A DNA stretch of 64,000 bases from Musa acuminata AAA Group (GCF_036884655.1 NC_088359.1:18046501-18110500); one strand, 5' to 3'. Shown: positions 10,991 through 23,466, counted from the stretch's first letter. Translations and numbers: made by a program. Notes: generated by a model not told the origin, from the sequence alone.

Positions 10991-11008
10991 CTCTCCCCCC
11001 CTTAAAAG
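10991..11008 (-). promoter_or_regulatory. Polypurine tract of B
   Basis: On the minus strand TTTTAAGGGGGGGAGAG directly precedes the LTR start TGTAACACCCC. Confidence 0.85.
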
Positions 11009-11039
11009 AAAATTTTAGTCCTCTAAATTTATCGTACCT

Positions 11040-13133
11040 CTATTCGATGAAAAGACGAGGATACACCTTTTTCATTTCCCCTTCTAGCTCCCAAGTTGTC
11101 TCTTCTCCAGAATGATGTCTCCAATTTACTTGAACCAATGGGATGACCCGATTCCTTAGGACCTTTTCTTTCTTATCAATAATCTGAATAGGCTCTTCCA
11201 CATAGGATAAATCTTTATCGAACTCCACCAGCTCATACTTAATGATGTGAGAAGGGTCATACATATACTTTCTAATCATCGAGACATGAAATATATCATG
11301 GACATGGCTCAATGCTGGTGGTAAGGCAATCCTGTAAGCGACAGAACCAACCCTCTCAAGAACCTCAAAAGGTCCAATAAATCTTGGGCTTAACTTTCCT
11401 TTCTTCCCAAACCTTATAATGCCTTTGGAAGGGGAGACTTTTAAGAATACAAAATCTCCGATTTCAAACTCAATATCTCGTCTCCTATTATCGGCATAAC
11501 TCTTTTGACGACTCTGAGCAGCTTTTAACCTTTTCCTTATAACTTGAATTTTCTCGGTAGTTTCTTGTACCTTGTCCGGTGCTAACAACTTTCTGTCTCC
11601 AATTTCCTCCCAACCTATAGGTGTTATGCACTTTCGCCCATATAGAGCTTCATAAGGAGCCATCTGAATACTTGAATGATAACTATTATTATACGTGAAC
11701 TCAACAAGTGAAATATCCTTATCCCATTCACCTTTCCAATCCATAACATAGGCTCTAAGCAAATCCTCAAGTGTTTGAATTGTTCTTTCTGACTGACCAT
11801 CAGTCTGAGGATGATATGCAGTACTAAACTTAACTTTAGTGCCCATCGACTCCTGCAATCTTCTCCAGAATCTAGAGAGAAATCTGGAGTCTCTATCAGA
11901 GATGATCTCCTTTGGAATACCATGAAGTCTTACTATTTCATTAACATATAAATCTGCAAGTCTATCAAGCGAATAAGTCATATTAATCGGAAGGAAATGT
12001 GCAGATTTTGTTAACCTATCAATGATAACCCAAATAGCATCATGCTTCCTCGAGGTTCTGGATAGTCCTGAAACAAAATCCATAGTAATACATTCCCATT
12101 TCCATTCAGGTATAACTAAAGGTTGCAGCAACCCTCCAGGTCTTTGGTGTTCTACTTTGATTTGCTGACACGTCAAACATTTTGAAACATACATTGCAAT
12201 TTCCTTCTTCATGCCTTCCCACCAATAATAACTTTGAAGATCTCTATACATCTTAGTGCTCCCAGGGTGTAGGGCGTACTTTGAAGTATGACTTTCATTT
12301 AGGATTTGATTCTTGATATCTAGTTCATTTGGTACACATACTCTTTCCCCAAATCTCAATAGGCCATCCTTTGAAACTTGAAATTGTGGCTTCAATTCCT
12401 TTTCTACTTCACTCCTCAAGTAGATTAAGTGTGGATCTCGTAATTGTCCCTCCTTAATTTGTTGCATAAGATCAGACTGCACTTGAATGGAGGCCATCAA
12501 AATCATCGAGTCTTGCTCTTTCCTCAAAGCTTTCAAATCAAAATTTTCTTCTATTAGCTTCCATTGCTTCACAACCAGACTAGCCATAAAACTCGTAGAT
12601 TTCCTACTAAGTGCATCAGCTACAACATTGGCCTTGCCTGGGTGATAACGGATGGCACAATCATAATCCTTCAGAAGTTCTATCCATCTTCGCTGTCTCA
12701 TGTTCAACTCTTTCTGAGTGAAAATATATTTTAAACTCTTGTGATCAGTGAAGATTTCAAACTGTCGACCATACAAATAATGTCTCCAAATCTTTAGAGC
12801 AAAAATGATTGCTGCTAATTCCAAATCATGAGTTGGATAATTCAATTCATAACCTTTAAGTTGCCTAGAAGCATAAGCAATTACTCTCCCTTCCTGCATC
12901 AAAACACATCCTAGGCCCTTTCTTGAAGCACCAGTATAAACTACAAATCCCTCACTACCACTTGGAATAGTGAGAATAGGGGCACTAGTCAATCTTCTTT
13001 TTAACTCTTGAAAGCTTTGCTCACAATCATCGCCCCATACAAATTTCATATTCTTCTTAGTGAGTTTGGTGAGAGGTTGAGCAATTCGAGAAAATCCCTC
13101 CACAAATCTCCTGTAATAACCTGCCATGCCCAA
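11040..13133 (-). pseudogene. B pol, RNase H, integrase and chromodomain
   Basis: A 697-residue frame, open back to the stop at 13170-13172. It starts in the RT connection (G-M-A-G-Y-Y-R-R-F). RNase H follows with D-H-K-S-L-K, but its first catalytic block reads V-Y-T-G-A-S where the family has Asp. The integrase has an H-H-C-C zinc finger (C-L-T-C-Q-Q), then core Asp in M-D-F-V-S-G-L, Asp in S-D-R-D-S-R-F and Glu in Q-S-E-R-T-I-Q. A G-P-F block precedes a C-terminal chromodomain (V-E-E-P through W-R-H-H and T-T-W-E). The chromodomain would steer insertion to chromatin marks. The nonsense codon and the Gly in RNase H suggest an inactive copy. Confidence 0.9.
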
Positions 13134-13169
13134 GAAACTTCTAACCTCTGTTACATTTGTTGGTACTTC

Positions 13170-13323
13170 TCATTCAACTACAGCTTCTATTTTCCTTGGA
13201 TCAACAGATATACCCTTCCCTGAAATCACATAGCCTAAGAAAGCAACTTTATTCAACCAAAATTCACATTTGCTGAACTTCGCATACAACTTCTTTTCTC
13301 TTAGTATGGACAACACATCTCTC
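13170..13323 (-). pseudogene. B pol, RT segment between frameshift and stop
   Basis: A short open piece in the frame of the downstream pol contains the RT thumb landmarks [10 protein letters not shown] and L-G-Y-V-I-S. It begins after a one-base gain in a short run at 13324-13326 and ends at TGA 13170-13172. Confidence 0.85.
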
Positions 13324-15444
13324 AAAGTGTTCCTCATGCTCCTGGTTACTCTTTGAATACACCAATATGTCATCAATAAATACAATTACACAGATATCCA
13401 AGAGCGGTTGAAATATCCTATTCATTAGTTCCATAAAAGCTGCAGGGGCATTTGTCAAACCAAAAGGCATCACCAAGAATTCATAATGACCATATCGAGT
13501 TCTGAAAGTTGTTTTTGAAATATCCTCCTCCTTGATCTTTAACTGATAGTAACCTGTCCTCAGGTCAATCTTAGAGAATACTTGTGCACCCTGCAGTTGA
13601 TCAAACAAATCATCAATTCTAGGTATGGGATATTTGTTTTTGATGGTCACCTGATTCAACTGTCTATAATCAATACAAAGCCTCAATGTTCCATCCTTCT
13701 TCTTCACTAATAGTACCGGAGCACCCCATGGGGACACACTGGGTCGTATGAAACCCTTATCTAATAATTCTTGTATTTGCTTCTTTAATTCTTCTAGCTC
13801 AAGTGGTGCCATTCTGTAGGGAGGCTTAGATATTGGGGTGGTACTGGGGACTAGATCAATAGCAAATTCACCCTCTCTATCTAGAGGTAAACCAGGCAAG
13901 TCGTTTGGAAATACATCAGGGAATTCTTTGACCACTGAAATTTCATCTAGGTGGGTTTCCTGATTTGAATGCTCCTTTACACACACCATATAACAAAAAC
14001 AACCTTTCTGCATAAGATGATAAGCTTGAAGTGCGGATATTAAGCAAGGAGGCAAATCATGCTTAATGCCCTCAAAGAAAAATATAGGCTGATCTGGTAT
14101 GCAGAAAGTAATTATTTTTTTGTAACAATCAATACTAGCATGATGAGAAGATAACCAATCCATGCCAAGTATAATATCAAAGCCCTGGATCTCTAGGAGA
14201 ATCAAATCAGCAAGGAATTCGTGGTCTCCAATAGAGATCAAACAAGATGGGTAGACCAAGTTTGTTGCCAATGAATCTCCAACAGCAGTTGTTACATATA
14301 ACATATAATCCAGGGGTTTAGGTGGAATATCCAAGTGGCAAGCAAAGTACTTTGAAACAAACGATAAGTTGGAGCCGGGATCAAACAAAACTTTTGCATT
14401 TCTTTTAGAAACATGAAGAATACCTTCCACCACTGATTTAGAAGCTCTAGAATCTTGTTCAGTGATAGCGTACACTCTAGCATGGGCTGAGGGTCTAGGA
14501 GACAGTGGCTCTCTTTTCCTGTTCAGTGGGCAATCTTTTATTTGATGACCTAGCTTTCCACAACTAAAACATGCTCCAGTCACCCGAAAACACCGACTTG
14601 TCTCATGATTTAATCCGCATTTTGCACATAACTGAGTCCTCCCCCATGGTTTCCTTTTCTCAAATCCAGATGTCTTAAACCTCTTGTTACTATCTTCATA
14701 TTCATTTTCCCTCCTGCTTTTGCCAGTAAATTTGTCCCTTTGGTTCTTGCCAATGATTTCATGAATTTCCTCCATGTCTCTTTCAATTTTCAAAGCTCTT
14801 TCTACCGTATCAGCATATGTTTGTAATTTTAAAGCTGACATTCGGCTTCTTATTGCCGGCCGTAATCCCCTTTCAAACCTTCTTGCCTTTCTAGATTCAT
14901 CATCAGTCATATGTGTGGCAAACCTGGAGAGCTCAGTAAATTTAGATTCATACTTTGTAACCGTCATACTTCCCTGGATAAGATTCAAGAACTCCAATTC
15001 TTTTTGCTCTCTCATGCAATCTGGAAAATATTTGTCGTAAAACTTTTCTTGGAATAACTTCCATGTCATTGGCTCATGTTTGATTTCAGACATCCTCTTA
15101 ATCATTCTCCACCAGTGTTCAGCTTCTCCTTCTAGCATAAAGGTGGCAAGAAAAACCTTTCGTTCATCAGAGTAACTTAAGGCATCAAATATTTTCTCTA
15201 TCTGCATCATCCATCGTTCCGCCACCATTGGATCAGACTCACCACTGAAACTGGGAGGACTAAGCTTCTTAAACTGTCCAATTCCCAACCCCGTCCGGTT
15301 TGATGTCTCTATTCCATCATTACTTCCTTGTTGGACAGGTTGTTGTTGTTGTTGCATCACTTGTGCCATAGTCTCCAAAGTCCGCATAATACCACTCAAT
15401 TGATCAGTAGTAGATGCAACAGGAGAACCAGATGATCTCGTCAT
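13264..15444 (-). pseudogene. B gag-PR-RT N-terminal half
   Basis: A 726-residue frame. The gag domain is at about 55-235 (landmarks [18 protein letters not shown]). Two zinc-binding blocks follow, C-x2-C at 263-266 and C-F-S-C-G-K-L-G-H at 282-290 closing with Cys 295. PR has F-D-P-G-S-N at about 344, where DPG stands in for the usual D-T/S-G. RT has K-K-D-G-T, D-L-R-T-G-Y and the catalytic F-I-D-D-I-L-V-Y. After position 13324 the frame shifts, so the last 20 or so residues are out of frame. The start at 15444 lies about 105 bp inside the PBS. Confidence 0.92.
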
Positions 15445-15550
15445 CCTTGCTTCCTAAAACATCAAAAGAACATTTTCTTTGATCAATCTCTAAATGATAG
15501 TCAATAAACCTAAAAAAAAAACATAATATTCTTAGTGATTCTCAAATCAT

Positions 15551-15562
15551 GCTCTGATACCA
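15551..15562 (-). promoter_or_regulatory. Primer-binding site of B
   Basis: On the minus strand TGGTATCAGAGC lies after a 4-base spacer from the LTR end at 15567. Only these 12 bases match initiator tRNA-Met, in contrast with D. Confidence 0.92.
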
Positions 15563-15566
15563 CCTC

Positions 15567-18204
15567 TGTCACGCCCATAAAAATATCCATGATATTTAAA
15601 ATTTTTCGTCACAACAAACCCAGGATCCAAACACACTTTTGAGGTCACTAAGAAAACATTCAGATCAAAAATTTCACTTCTATAATCTACCAATTCATAA
15701 CCCTGTGCAATTCATAAACATAGCACACATCACTCGATAATTTATACAATCTGAACTCAACTCATCAAAATAAAAACCACAATATAAATCCACAAGTGGG
15801 AAAATCTATGCAGTCACCACAATCATCGATTTACCATAAGTTCATATCATTACACGAATTTAATTTAACATTCCAAAACCCTATACATGAGGGATCCTTT
15901 AACTTACACAAAATCCAAAGGTTTAGATTCATAGTCACATTTCATTAGATGCAAGGTAGCTTATACACAACTACATATATGCTAACAAAAGTTCTGCCCA
16001 ACGTCTTCTAAACTTTCCACTGCCTCAGCCCATTCTTAACATTTAAGCAAGCGATACGCTATCCTGAAAAATTTATCAACAAATGGGGTGAGCATAAAGA
16101 GCTCAGCAAGTGACTAACATATCCATATCAAAATAGTACAATTTCCAAAGAGATGCAGTTTCAAACACAAAGCAGAATATACGATTTCGTATACATAATA
16201 TCATTAGGAGCGGAATCATAATTGTCCTTTTTAATCATACATATTTGGTTCCTGACAGATGGGGCATAGAGTAATTGGAGCATATCAAAAACAAAGGAAA
16301 CATATCGGAGCTTATCAATGGCATATGAAATGTTCCAAAACACATCAACGACATATGGAACATTTCGAAGCAAAATCAACAGTGAATGAAGCATTTCAGA
16401 GCATATCAAACTCATATGTCGTACAGAAGCTCAAACGTCGTCCTTGACGTTGCAATCATATCATACTTATCCAGAGCATGAACAGAAATAACTCACAAAA
16501 CTCTGGATGTCATATCAAACATATAGAGGGTGTAGTGGGATCTCAGTCAGAATGTGATTCATCCATTTTTGAATGACCACCTGACAAAAGTCTCCCACGT
16601 CTGGGAGCTCCATCCACCCACGTCTAGGTGAAGTCAAAGGGGGCCGGCAGAGCATCGCAGGCTCTAAGCAATATCCCACAAAGCGGGACCCCACAAAGCG
16701 GGCAAATAAGCGCATACCAGAATATCCCACAAAGCGGGACCCCACAAAGCGGGCAAATCAGCGCATACCCTTTACCATTTCTGGCAAAGGTCCAGACAAT
16801 CCCACACACCAGAGTACAAGAAGGCAGTTTCAACAAGAAGTAGCATATAACGGAAGCACACGCGGAACAACCAAACGTACATGTGCCTTTTCAAAAACAA
16901 TGTGATGCAAGGAACAAATCTCTCACAAAAGTATTCATATTAGAAAGGAAATGAAAGCAAGAGTGTACAGGGATTCCAAGAAATCATAATCAACTCAATT
17001 CCAATAAGAAGATTAGGTGAATTCAAGTATCCAAAGGAAATGGAACAGAATACGCGAAATCGACCAAAGCTCGATTTCGGACAGAATTCCAGTGGCACAT
17101 CAAACAATTATTTCAGAATAACAATTATGCTCCAATACCCATAAGAAGGCTATGGTCGAATCATATATCAATCTATATTATGATAGAACAGATTTCATAT
17201 GAAACAGGGCTCCCAACACAGAGTTACCTCTGATTTGGTAACACAAGGTCAAAATCACAATCACTGTTTTGCAGAATTTATAGGGTCGGAATCAACAGAC
17301 GATAGGGTGGGAAATTGAACTCCAAAATTTTCAAACTATATGTCAAAAGAGAGAATTTCAAGTCTAGTTTCAAATAAAATCAGTTTGGTACAATTCAGAA
17401 TTTTAAACAGGGAGTTATAGGCGTTTTAGTATTGAAAGGTCAGAAATCTTGAACTCTGTTTTACAGCGTCTATAGGCTCTTTTGAAACAAATTTTTGGAT
17501 AAGTATTCGGTGTCCAAAATCTACAAAATCAGTGTCAAAAGAAATACATACGAGTCTAATTTCAAACAAAAATAGTTCCTGCCTGAATTCTCATTCTGTA
17601 CTAAAACTTATAGCTGAAACAGTGCATAGTGATCAGTTTACCGAAAAACTTTCGGAATCCATGGTTTTATGTCCAAGGACAGACATATCAGTTTCTAAAT
17701 AGAAATCTTCCAATTTATTTTGAATCAACATAAAAACAGAGTCTAATACTTCTGTAGGATGGGGTTAGAACACTTGCCTTTGGAAATTTTGACCCGAAAT
17801 GACAAGATTAAAGCAAGAACCCTAAAAGCCCCAATTTTCTTTCTCTTCTTCTTCTTCTTCTTCTTCTTCTTCTTCTTCTTCTTCTTTCTTTCTTTCTTTC
17901 CCTGATCACCCACGGGCTGCCTCCTCTACTTCCTTAACAACGAAGGCAGAGAGGCTTAAGCGGTGGAATTTGTCATTTGGTGCATTTTGCAGTTTAGTCC
18001 TTGTTTTTATCATATTCACGATTAGGTCCTTAGGGTTTACATATAGGTCCTCAGATTCTTTCTTTTCTTTTTTTTTGAACAAATCTCCCAAATCTTAAAA
18101 ATAAGTTACCTCTAATTCATACTCTATTTCTTTTGTCAATTAAAATAGATGCTTACATTATCGCCAAAAATTTATACGAACATTCGGAAATGAGGGGTGT
18201 TACA
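15567..18204 (-). repeat. B 5' LTR
   Basis: A 2.64 kb copy of 8370-10990. It has one extra 15-bp CACAAAGCGGGACCC unit near 16680-16695 and a slightly different CTT repeat length. It ends GTTACA at 18204, followed by the GTTAC target duplication. Confidence 0.95.
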
Positions 18205-18209
18205 GTTAC

Positions 18210-18749
18210 TTAACTCATAGTGACAATACCATCTGGTGCAGAATTACTGAGGGAAACCACCAGTTTCTCCCAACTTTCTGGTAATGAACTGAGAAGTAAC
18301 AATGCCTGCAACTCATCATCAAGAGACATTTTCATAGAGGATAACTGGTTAGTAATACTCTGCATTTCATTCAAATGCTCAGCAATAGAAGCACCCTCTC
18401 TATATTTTAGGTTCACAAGTTTTCTGATCAAAAAAGCTTTGTTGCCAGCTATTTTTCTTTCATAGAGACTTTCCAATTTTTTCCAAAGAGAATATGTAGA
18501 AATTTCAGTAGAAACATGGTGAAAGACACTATCATCAAACCACTGTCTAATAAACCCAATTGTTTTTCGATCTAACCTCTTCCACTCATCATCTATCATA
18601 GTTGTAGGTTTTGCACTATCCCCCTGCAAAGGTCCATACAAATCTTTGCAATACAAGAGATCTTCCATTCTTGGTTTCCATATCATCCAATTATTTCCAT
18701 TCAAACTAATCATGCGAGAAATATTACTGGCCTCCATGTTCAAATACAA
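18210..18749 (-). pseudogene. C gag, 5' part (Tnt1/Tork-like Copia)
   Basis: A 179-residue frame, with Met at 18749 and another at 18734 (M-E-A-S-N). It carries the copia gag fold seen in Tnt1/Tork elements (landmarks N-W-M-I-W-K-P-R-M, W-K-K-L-E-S-L-Y, L-L-L-S-S-L-P-E-S-W). It ends at TAA 18210-18212. The frame then crosses the B target duplication into 8276-8364, where the gag continues with a further stop. C is therefore the oldest layer here, and its remaining gag-pol lies left of the window. Confidence 0.87.
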
Positions 18750-18770
18750 AAATTAAATCACCAAAACCCC

Positions 18771-18782
18771 GCTTTGATACCA
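18771..18782 (-). promoter_or_regulatory. Primer-binding site of C
   Basis: On the minus strand TGGTATCAAAGC lies 2 bp from the LTR edge. It matches initiator tRNA-Met with one substitution. Confidence 0.85.
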
Positions 18783-18784
18783 GT

Positions 18785-19387
18785 TGATGGGGATATAAAC
18801 AGGAATAACCTTTGTATAGGAACAAATACTAGAAGACCAAAATACGCAGCGGAATAAAATGGAAACACAATCAAACAGAACACCAAGATATACGTGGAAA
18901 ACCCCTTCAATGTGAAGGGTAAAAACCACGGGGCAAACTAGAGATAATCCACTATGAGAATAATGAATGTACAAATCTCAATCTCTTGCCCAAAACCCTA
19001 GCAACAACCACAAGAGAATAACTGGGATACAAGGATCACGTCACTGCCCACAATATCTAAAACCTCCCAAGTAATCACAACAAGAGCCTACTGTAGATTT
19101 GATCTAACCTGAGATGAGAACACTGCTAGATGATTGAGAACAGTCTCTCTGCGTTGTCCTTGTCTTCTTCCCTTTCTTTCTCTTCCTTTTCTGCCTTGTT
19201 CTCCTTCTTCTCTTTGGAATCTCGTGGCTGACAAGATCTGCCTCGTTGCTGCCTTTTTATAGCCTTAATCTGCATCTAAAACGCAGCCACCATACCCCAT
19301 AATCTTAATTAGAGTTAGGTTAAGAGGGGGTGTGGGCTGTGGGCTGATAAAGCCCACATGGGCTGAATATGGGCCATCAGCCCAACA
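18785..19387 (-). repeat. C 5' LTR (outer edge tentative)
   Basis: The inner edge, TGATGGGG beside the PBS, is firm. The outer edge is placed at CCCAACA because TGATGGG and its partner TGTTGGG make imperfect terminal repeats and the length (about 600 bp) suits the lineage. No second LTR is in the window to confirm it. A TATA-like box (minus GGCTATAAAAAGGC) lies at 19251-19264. Confidence 0.6.
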
Positions 19388-20660
19388 TACACGAAAACGA
19401 ATGCTGGGCTAACAACTATGTTCTCCAAGATGCATTCTGAATGCAATAGAAAGATCCTGAATAATCTTCAAGGCCAAAATCATTAAAAGGCTTACATTTA
19501 CCTCAGCAGTTGATGTATATATGTTTTCCTTTGACAACTACTGAGCCAAGATATCTTTAAGAGAGAAGCTTGAAGTACAATATAACATCTGCTTTTACCG
19601 ACAATTACCAGCAAGACTCTGTTCCATTAGATTGATAATTTCCACAACCTCTTCCAATTATTTAATGATCATTTCAATTACCTGCTCTCTTTTCTTGTCA
19701 ATCTGCATCTTCTAAGTGTTAACCAGAATTATTCTCATTCTAAGCAAAGATCCCATTACATTCTTCATTACTTTAAGAATGACAAGAGTCAGTCTCGTTA
19801 TGGTAAGCATCTGCAAATCTGTGATATATACTCATGCTTTAGGGAGTCTACACCTTATGCTACCAGTTTTAACGTCAAAAAAAGACTCCGATCCGAAAGT
19901 TTTTTGGTTGTGTGTGTAACACTATTTTGAAGTATCCAGAATTCATACATAAGTAAATTAAACATTGATTGTAAATAAATGAAGAAGAAAGAAAAGGTTT
20001 CCTAAGTCATCTCAGCATAAAGGTCTAGGATCATATAAATAATCTACATGCTTCTTAGACTTGCTCTCCATTTATCGAAACTATTTCTCCATTCTCCTTC
20101 ATTTTCATTAAAGAAGTACAAAGATGTGTCAGAAGAGTTCAACAACTTAGTAGTCCCCTTAGATCTCACATTCTCCTTCAAGATAGCCACCCAATAGATC
20201 CCACATCTATAACAAAATGAGCAAGTAATTCTCTCTTAATTTAGAATAACAGAGTCCCTACTTGCAAATTGGTTTTCCTTAAGTTTGAGGCTCAAAAGTT
20301 ACAGTGACGTGAACAGATTGCACCAACTGCCATCATGTCCTTAGTTCATGTCCATAAAACTTGAAACTGCTAGCAGACGAGAATTTCCATAAAACATTAT
20401 CATTTGATAGAACTTGCATAAGAAACTGGTGCTAACAGTTTCAAGTTTTATGGACATGATGGCAGAGCATAGTTTGAGGATCACTGAAATATTTGATATG
20501 TTGACGTGCAAAATATATTGAGGTCTAGTGAACTATAGTGATTGGTGGAAATTTTCTCTGATGCATTTTAGGAATCTAGGATGACGAGGACATTTAGTCC
20601 TCCTACTTCATCTGCTTTTGATTAATTAAGTGCGATAAAAGGGTTGATCGGGGATATTAA
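19388..20660. other. Unassigned DNA, no gene seen
   Basis: A stretch of 1.27 kb with short frames only, the longest about 67 codons, none with a family motif. Its one notable structure is the inverted repeat at 20327-20465. It may be the original target DNA of C, or the eroded interior of D, whose LTR lies to the right. Confidence 0.5.
20327..20465. repeat. Fold-back inverted repeat
   Basis: The arm at 20327-20375 (CTGCCATCATGTCC through AAACTTGAAACTG) is the near-perfect reverse complement of 20430-20465. The left arm has an extra 13 bases, a local duplication containing TTCATGTCC. The loop is about 54 bases. It could be a small fold-back element remnant or a hairpin RNA locus. No terminal duplication was identified. 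Confidence 0.7.
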
Positions 20661-20735
20661 ATCAGAGTGGCGCAGCGGAAGCGTGGTGGGCCCATAACCC
20701 ATAGGTCCCAGTATCGAAACCTGGCTCTGATAGCA
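20661..20735 (+). pseudogene. Full-length initiator tRNA-Met copy joined to the D LTR
   Basis: 72 bases fold as initiator tRNA: acceptor arms ATCAGAG/CTCTGAT, a D arm, an anticodon stem with three G-C pairs, anticodon CAT at 20693-20695, and a T loop ATCGAAA. The last T-stem pair is lost (T where G is universal). The 3' bases after the discriminator read GCA, one off the CCA tail added to mature tRNA. It sits where the PBS of a minus-strand gypsy element belongs, with the same 4-base spacer to the LTR as in B. This looks like a reverse-transcribed primer rather than a working gene. Confidence 0.85.
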
Positions 20736-20739
20736 ACTC

Positions 20740-23466
20740 TATCACGCCCCCCCGAATTATCACATTTAGGAGGTGTGACCTTGTCTAAAATCAATAATAT
20801 TATAATTCATCATCAATTCAATCCAGGATCCAATCTAACATAAATCATAATCCACTTCACTCAAAGATTTACAAAATCTAAAGGCAACTCAACTAAACAT
20901 CAACCACAACATACAATCACAAAAAAGATAATTATTTACCATGAGTTCTTATCCTTATACAACTTAAACTTATCATTCCATACACGTGAGCGATCCTTTA
21001 AACTTTTACAACATATAAGTATCAACAGATTCCTTAACATTACATCAGAAGTAAAGTATACTATACAACAAAAACCTATCATCCAACAAAGATTAGCTCA
21101 AAAATCTTCTAGCATTTCACTGCTTTAACCCAATTCTAGCTTTTCAGTGCGTGACAAGCTACCCTGAAAAAATTATATAGCAACGGGGTGAGCATAAAGA
21201 GCTCAGCAAGCGTCTAACATATCCATGTCGATAGGAGAAGTTCAAGCAGGCTTAGTATCAAGATACAAAAATAGAAATACAAGTGTTCATTTGAAATTAT
21301 CTCATTTGATATAAAATCACAAAGGTTTACCTCATTCAAAAACAAGCATTAGACATAACAATATGAGAAGGGAAAATTGGAGTATTTCATTGGCAAAAGA
21401 AATATTTAGGCATGTATCAAATGGCACATGAAGCATTTAGGCGCATATCAAAGGCGTAAGAGTGTTTGGGGGCATGATAATGACAAACGAACCACTTCAA
21501 AGTATAACAAGTGAACCGAATAATAAACACAAGCTTGTATGACATTTTTGATGTAGCATGCATTCCATTTTTATCCAAAGCATAATATGAACTCATAAAC
21601 AAAGCTTTGGATATCATATCAATAAACATAGAGGGCGCTGTGGGACCACATACATAATGTGATTCATCCATTTCTGGATGACCACCAAGCATAAGTCTCC
21701 CACGTCTAGGAGCTTCATCCACCCACGTCTGAGTGAAGTCAATGAGGCCGGTAGAGCAATCACGGGCTCTAAGCATAACTCCCTTTACCATTTATGGCAA
21801 AGGTTCACAATATCCCAAAGACACCAGAGTACAAAAAGGGTAGTATGAATAATAACATTGGTACATATCAGAAGCACATGCGGAACAATGAAGATATGCA
21901 TGTGCCTTTATCAAACAAGGTAATGCATACAAAGCATAACATAATAAATTTCAGATATATAACAACTTCAGGATGAACAATACAAGAATTTCAAAGGACT
22001 AGTATAATGCTCAATTGAAGAAGAATTTAGCAGAAATCAAATTTCCAATAGGATGAAAATTGAATAGGCAAAACCCAACAAAGTTTTTAATTCTGATAGA
22101 ATTTAAATGGTACATTTCCTGAATTGTTTGAGTGACCAAGCCTGCTCCAAATCACTAAAAATAGATGTCATTGGAAAGCTGTATCAATCTATTTTCGGAT
22201 GAACTCAGATTTATAATTTTCTGAGTTCTTAACAGGAAGTTACAACAAATAGAATAAAGGAAGGTCAGAATTGATCATCCCTATTTTGCAGAGTTGATAG
22301 AATCAATTTAAATAGATGTTTCAGAAGGAAAACATACTTAAAAATTTCTAAATTATATGTCAAAAGAAAGATGTGCGAATCTAGTTTCGAAAAACTAAGT
22401 TTTGCATAATTCAGAATTTTCACTAGAGAGTTATGAGCAATTTAGTAATAGAAGGTCAGAATTGATATTCTCTATTTTGCAGAATTGATAGAGTCAATTT
22501 AAACAGATGTTTTAGAAGGCAAACGTACTTCAAAATTACTGAATTATATGTCAAAAGAAAGATATGCGAATCTAATTTCAAAAGACCTAAGTTTTGCATA
22601 ATTCAGAATTTTCACTAGAGAGTTATGAGCAATTTAGTAACAGAAGGTCAGAAATTTCAGTCCCAATTTTGCAGAATTTGTAGGGTTAATTGAAACAGAA
22701 GTCTTAGTAGGCATTTAAACTCCAAATCATTCAATCTCAGTGTAAAAATAAAGATATTTGAGTCTACTTTCAAATGGATTAGCTTTGCCTAAATCAGAGT
22801 TTAGTGCTAAAAGTTAGATCCAAAACAATGTATAGAAGTCAGATTACCGAAAATTTCAGATTCATGGTTTTGTATCAAAAGGAAAGAAGGGTTTGGTATT
22901 AAGCTGAAATCTTTTGAATTATGAAGTATTAAAAGGAAAACAGAGATTAGGAATTCTGTAGGAAGAGGTTAGAACACTTGCCTTAGATGAGTTTGATTCC
23001 CATATATAGGGAGTTGATGCAAAAACCTCAAACAAAGTTTCCACTTCTTCTTCTTCTCCTTCTTCTTCTTCTTTTTCTTCTTCTTCTTCTTCTCTTCTTC
23101 TTCTTCTCCTCAATCAAACGTTGGCTGCAAAGTTTCTTTTTTTAATGGTGCTTTAAATTACTTAGGTTTGGCTCATGCTAAAATAGTGAGGTGGCAAGCA
23201 TGCATGGGGGTTTAGGTGTCAACTTTAGAATAAATACAAGTGACTCATCCTTGTTAATGACACATGTCCTCCATTTTATTTTATTTTATTTTTATTTACT
23301 CAATTCTGAATATTCTATAAATCATATCCAAATTTTATTGTTTACTCTTAGGTCCTTAGCCATAAAATTTAATATAATATTATTTAATAAAAAAAAATTA
23401 TTTAAATAATCCTCATATTTACAAACAAGCATTTACTAATTTTTTTTTTAAATGGGGGATGTTACA
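20740..23466 (-). repeat. D: single gypsy LTR, Tekay-type family
   Basis: A 2.73 kb LTR related to the B LTR: same ends in outline (TATCACGCCC... GGGATGTTACA), the same middle blocks (GGGGTGAGCATAAAGAGCTCAGCAAG, with CCCACGTCT blocks further on) and a CTT repeat at 23045-23110. The left terminus reads TA instead of TG. The PBS/tRNA copy to its left shows that it was a 5' LTR on the minus strand. The matching 3' LTR and internal genes are missing. Around 22270-22660 a block of about 180 bp is tandemly repeated. Confidence 0.85.

Larger units (their letters stand above)
8370..18204 (-). mobile_element. B: near-complete Tekay-type chromovirus (Ty3/gypsy)
   Basis: Long LTRs (8370-10990 and 15567-18204) start TGTCACGCCC and end GTTACA on the plus strand. 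The target duplication GTTAC (8365-8369, 18205-18209) is perfect. Inside on the minus strand are PBS, gag, PR, RT, RNase H, INT, a C-terminal chromodomain and a polypurine tract. The RT-RH-INT order is gypsy, and the LTR and chromodomain type fit the Tekay/Del lineage. The two LTRs differ at about 25-30 sites plus a 15-bp repeat-unit indel by my reading, near 1%. Coding damage is light: one frameshift, one stop and an altered RNase H residue. Confidence 0.95.

Noticed and set aside
20661..20732. Working initiator tRNA-Met gene
   Set aside because: The fold is right, but the conserved last T-stem pair is broken, a CCA-like end is present, and it sits exactly at a PBS position next to an LTR. 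It is treated as a retro-copied primer.
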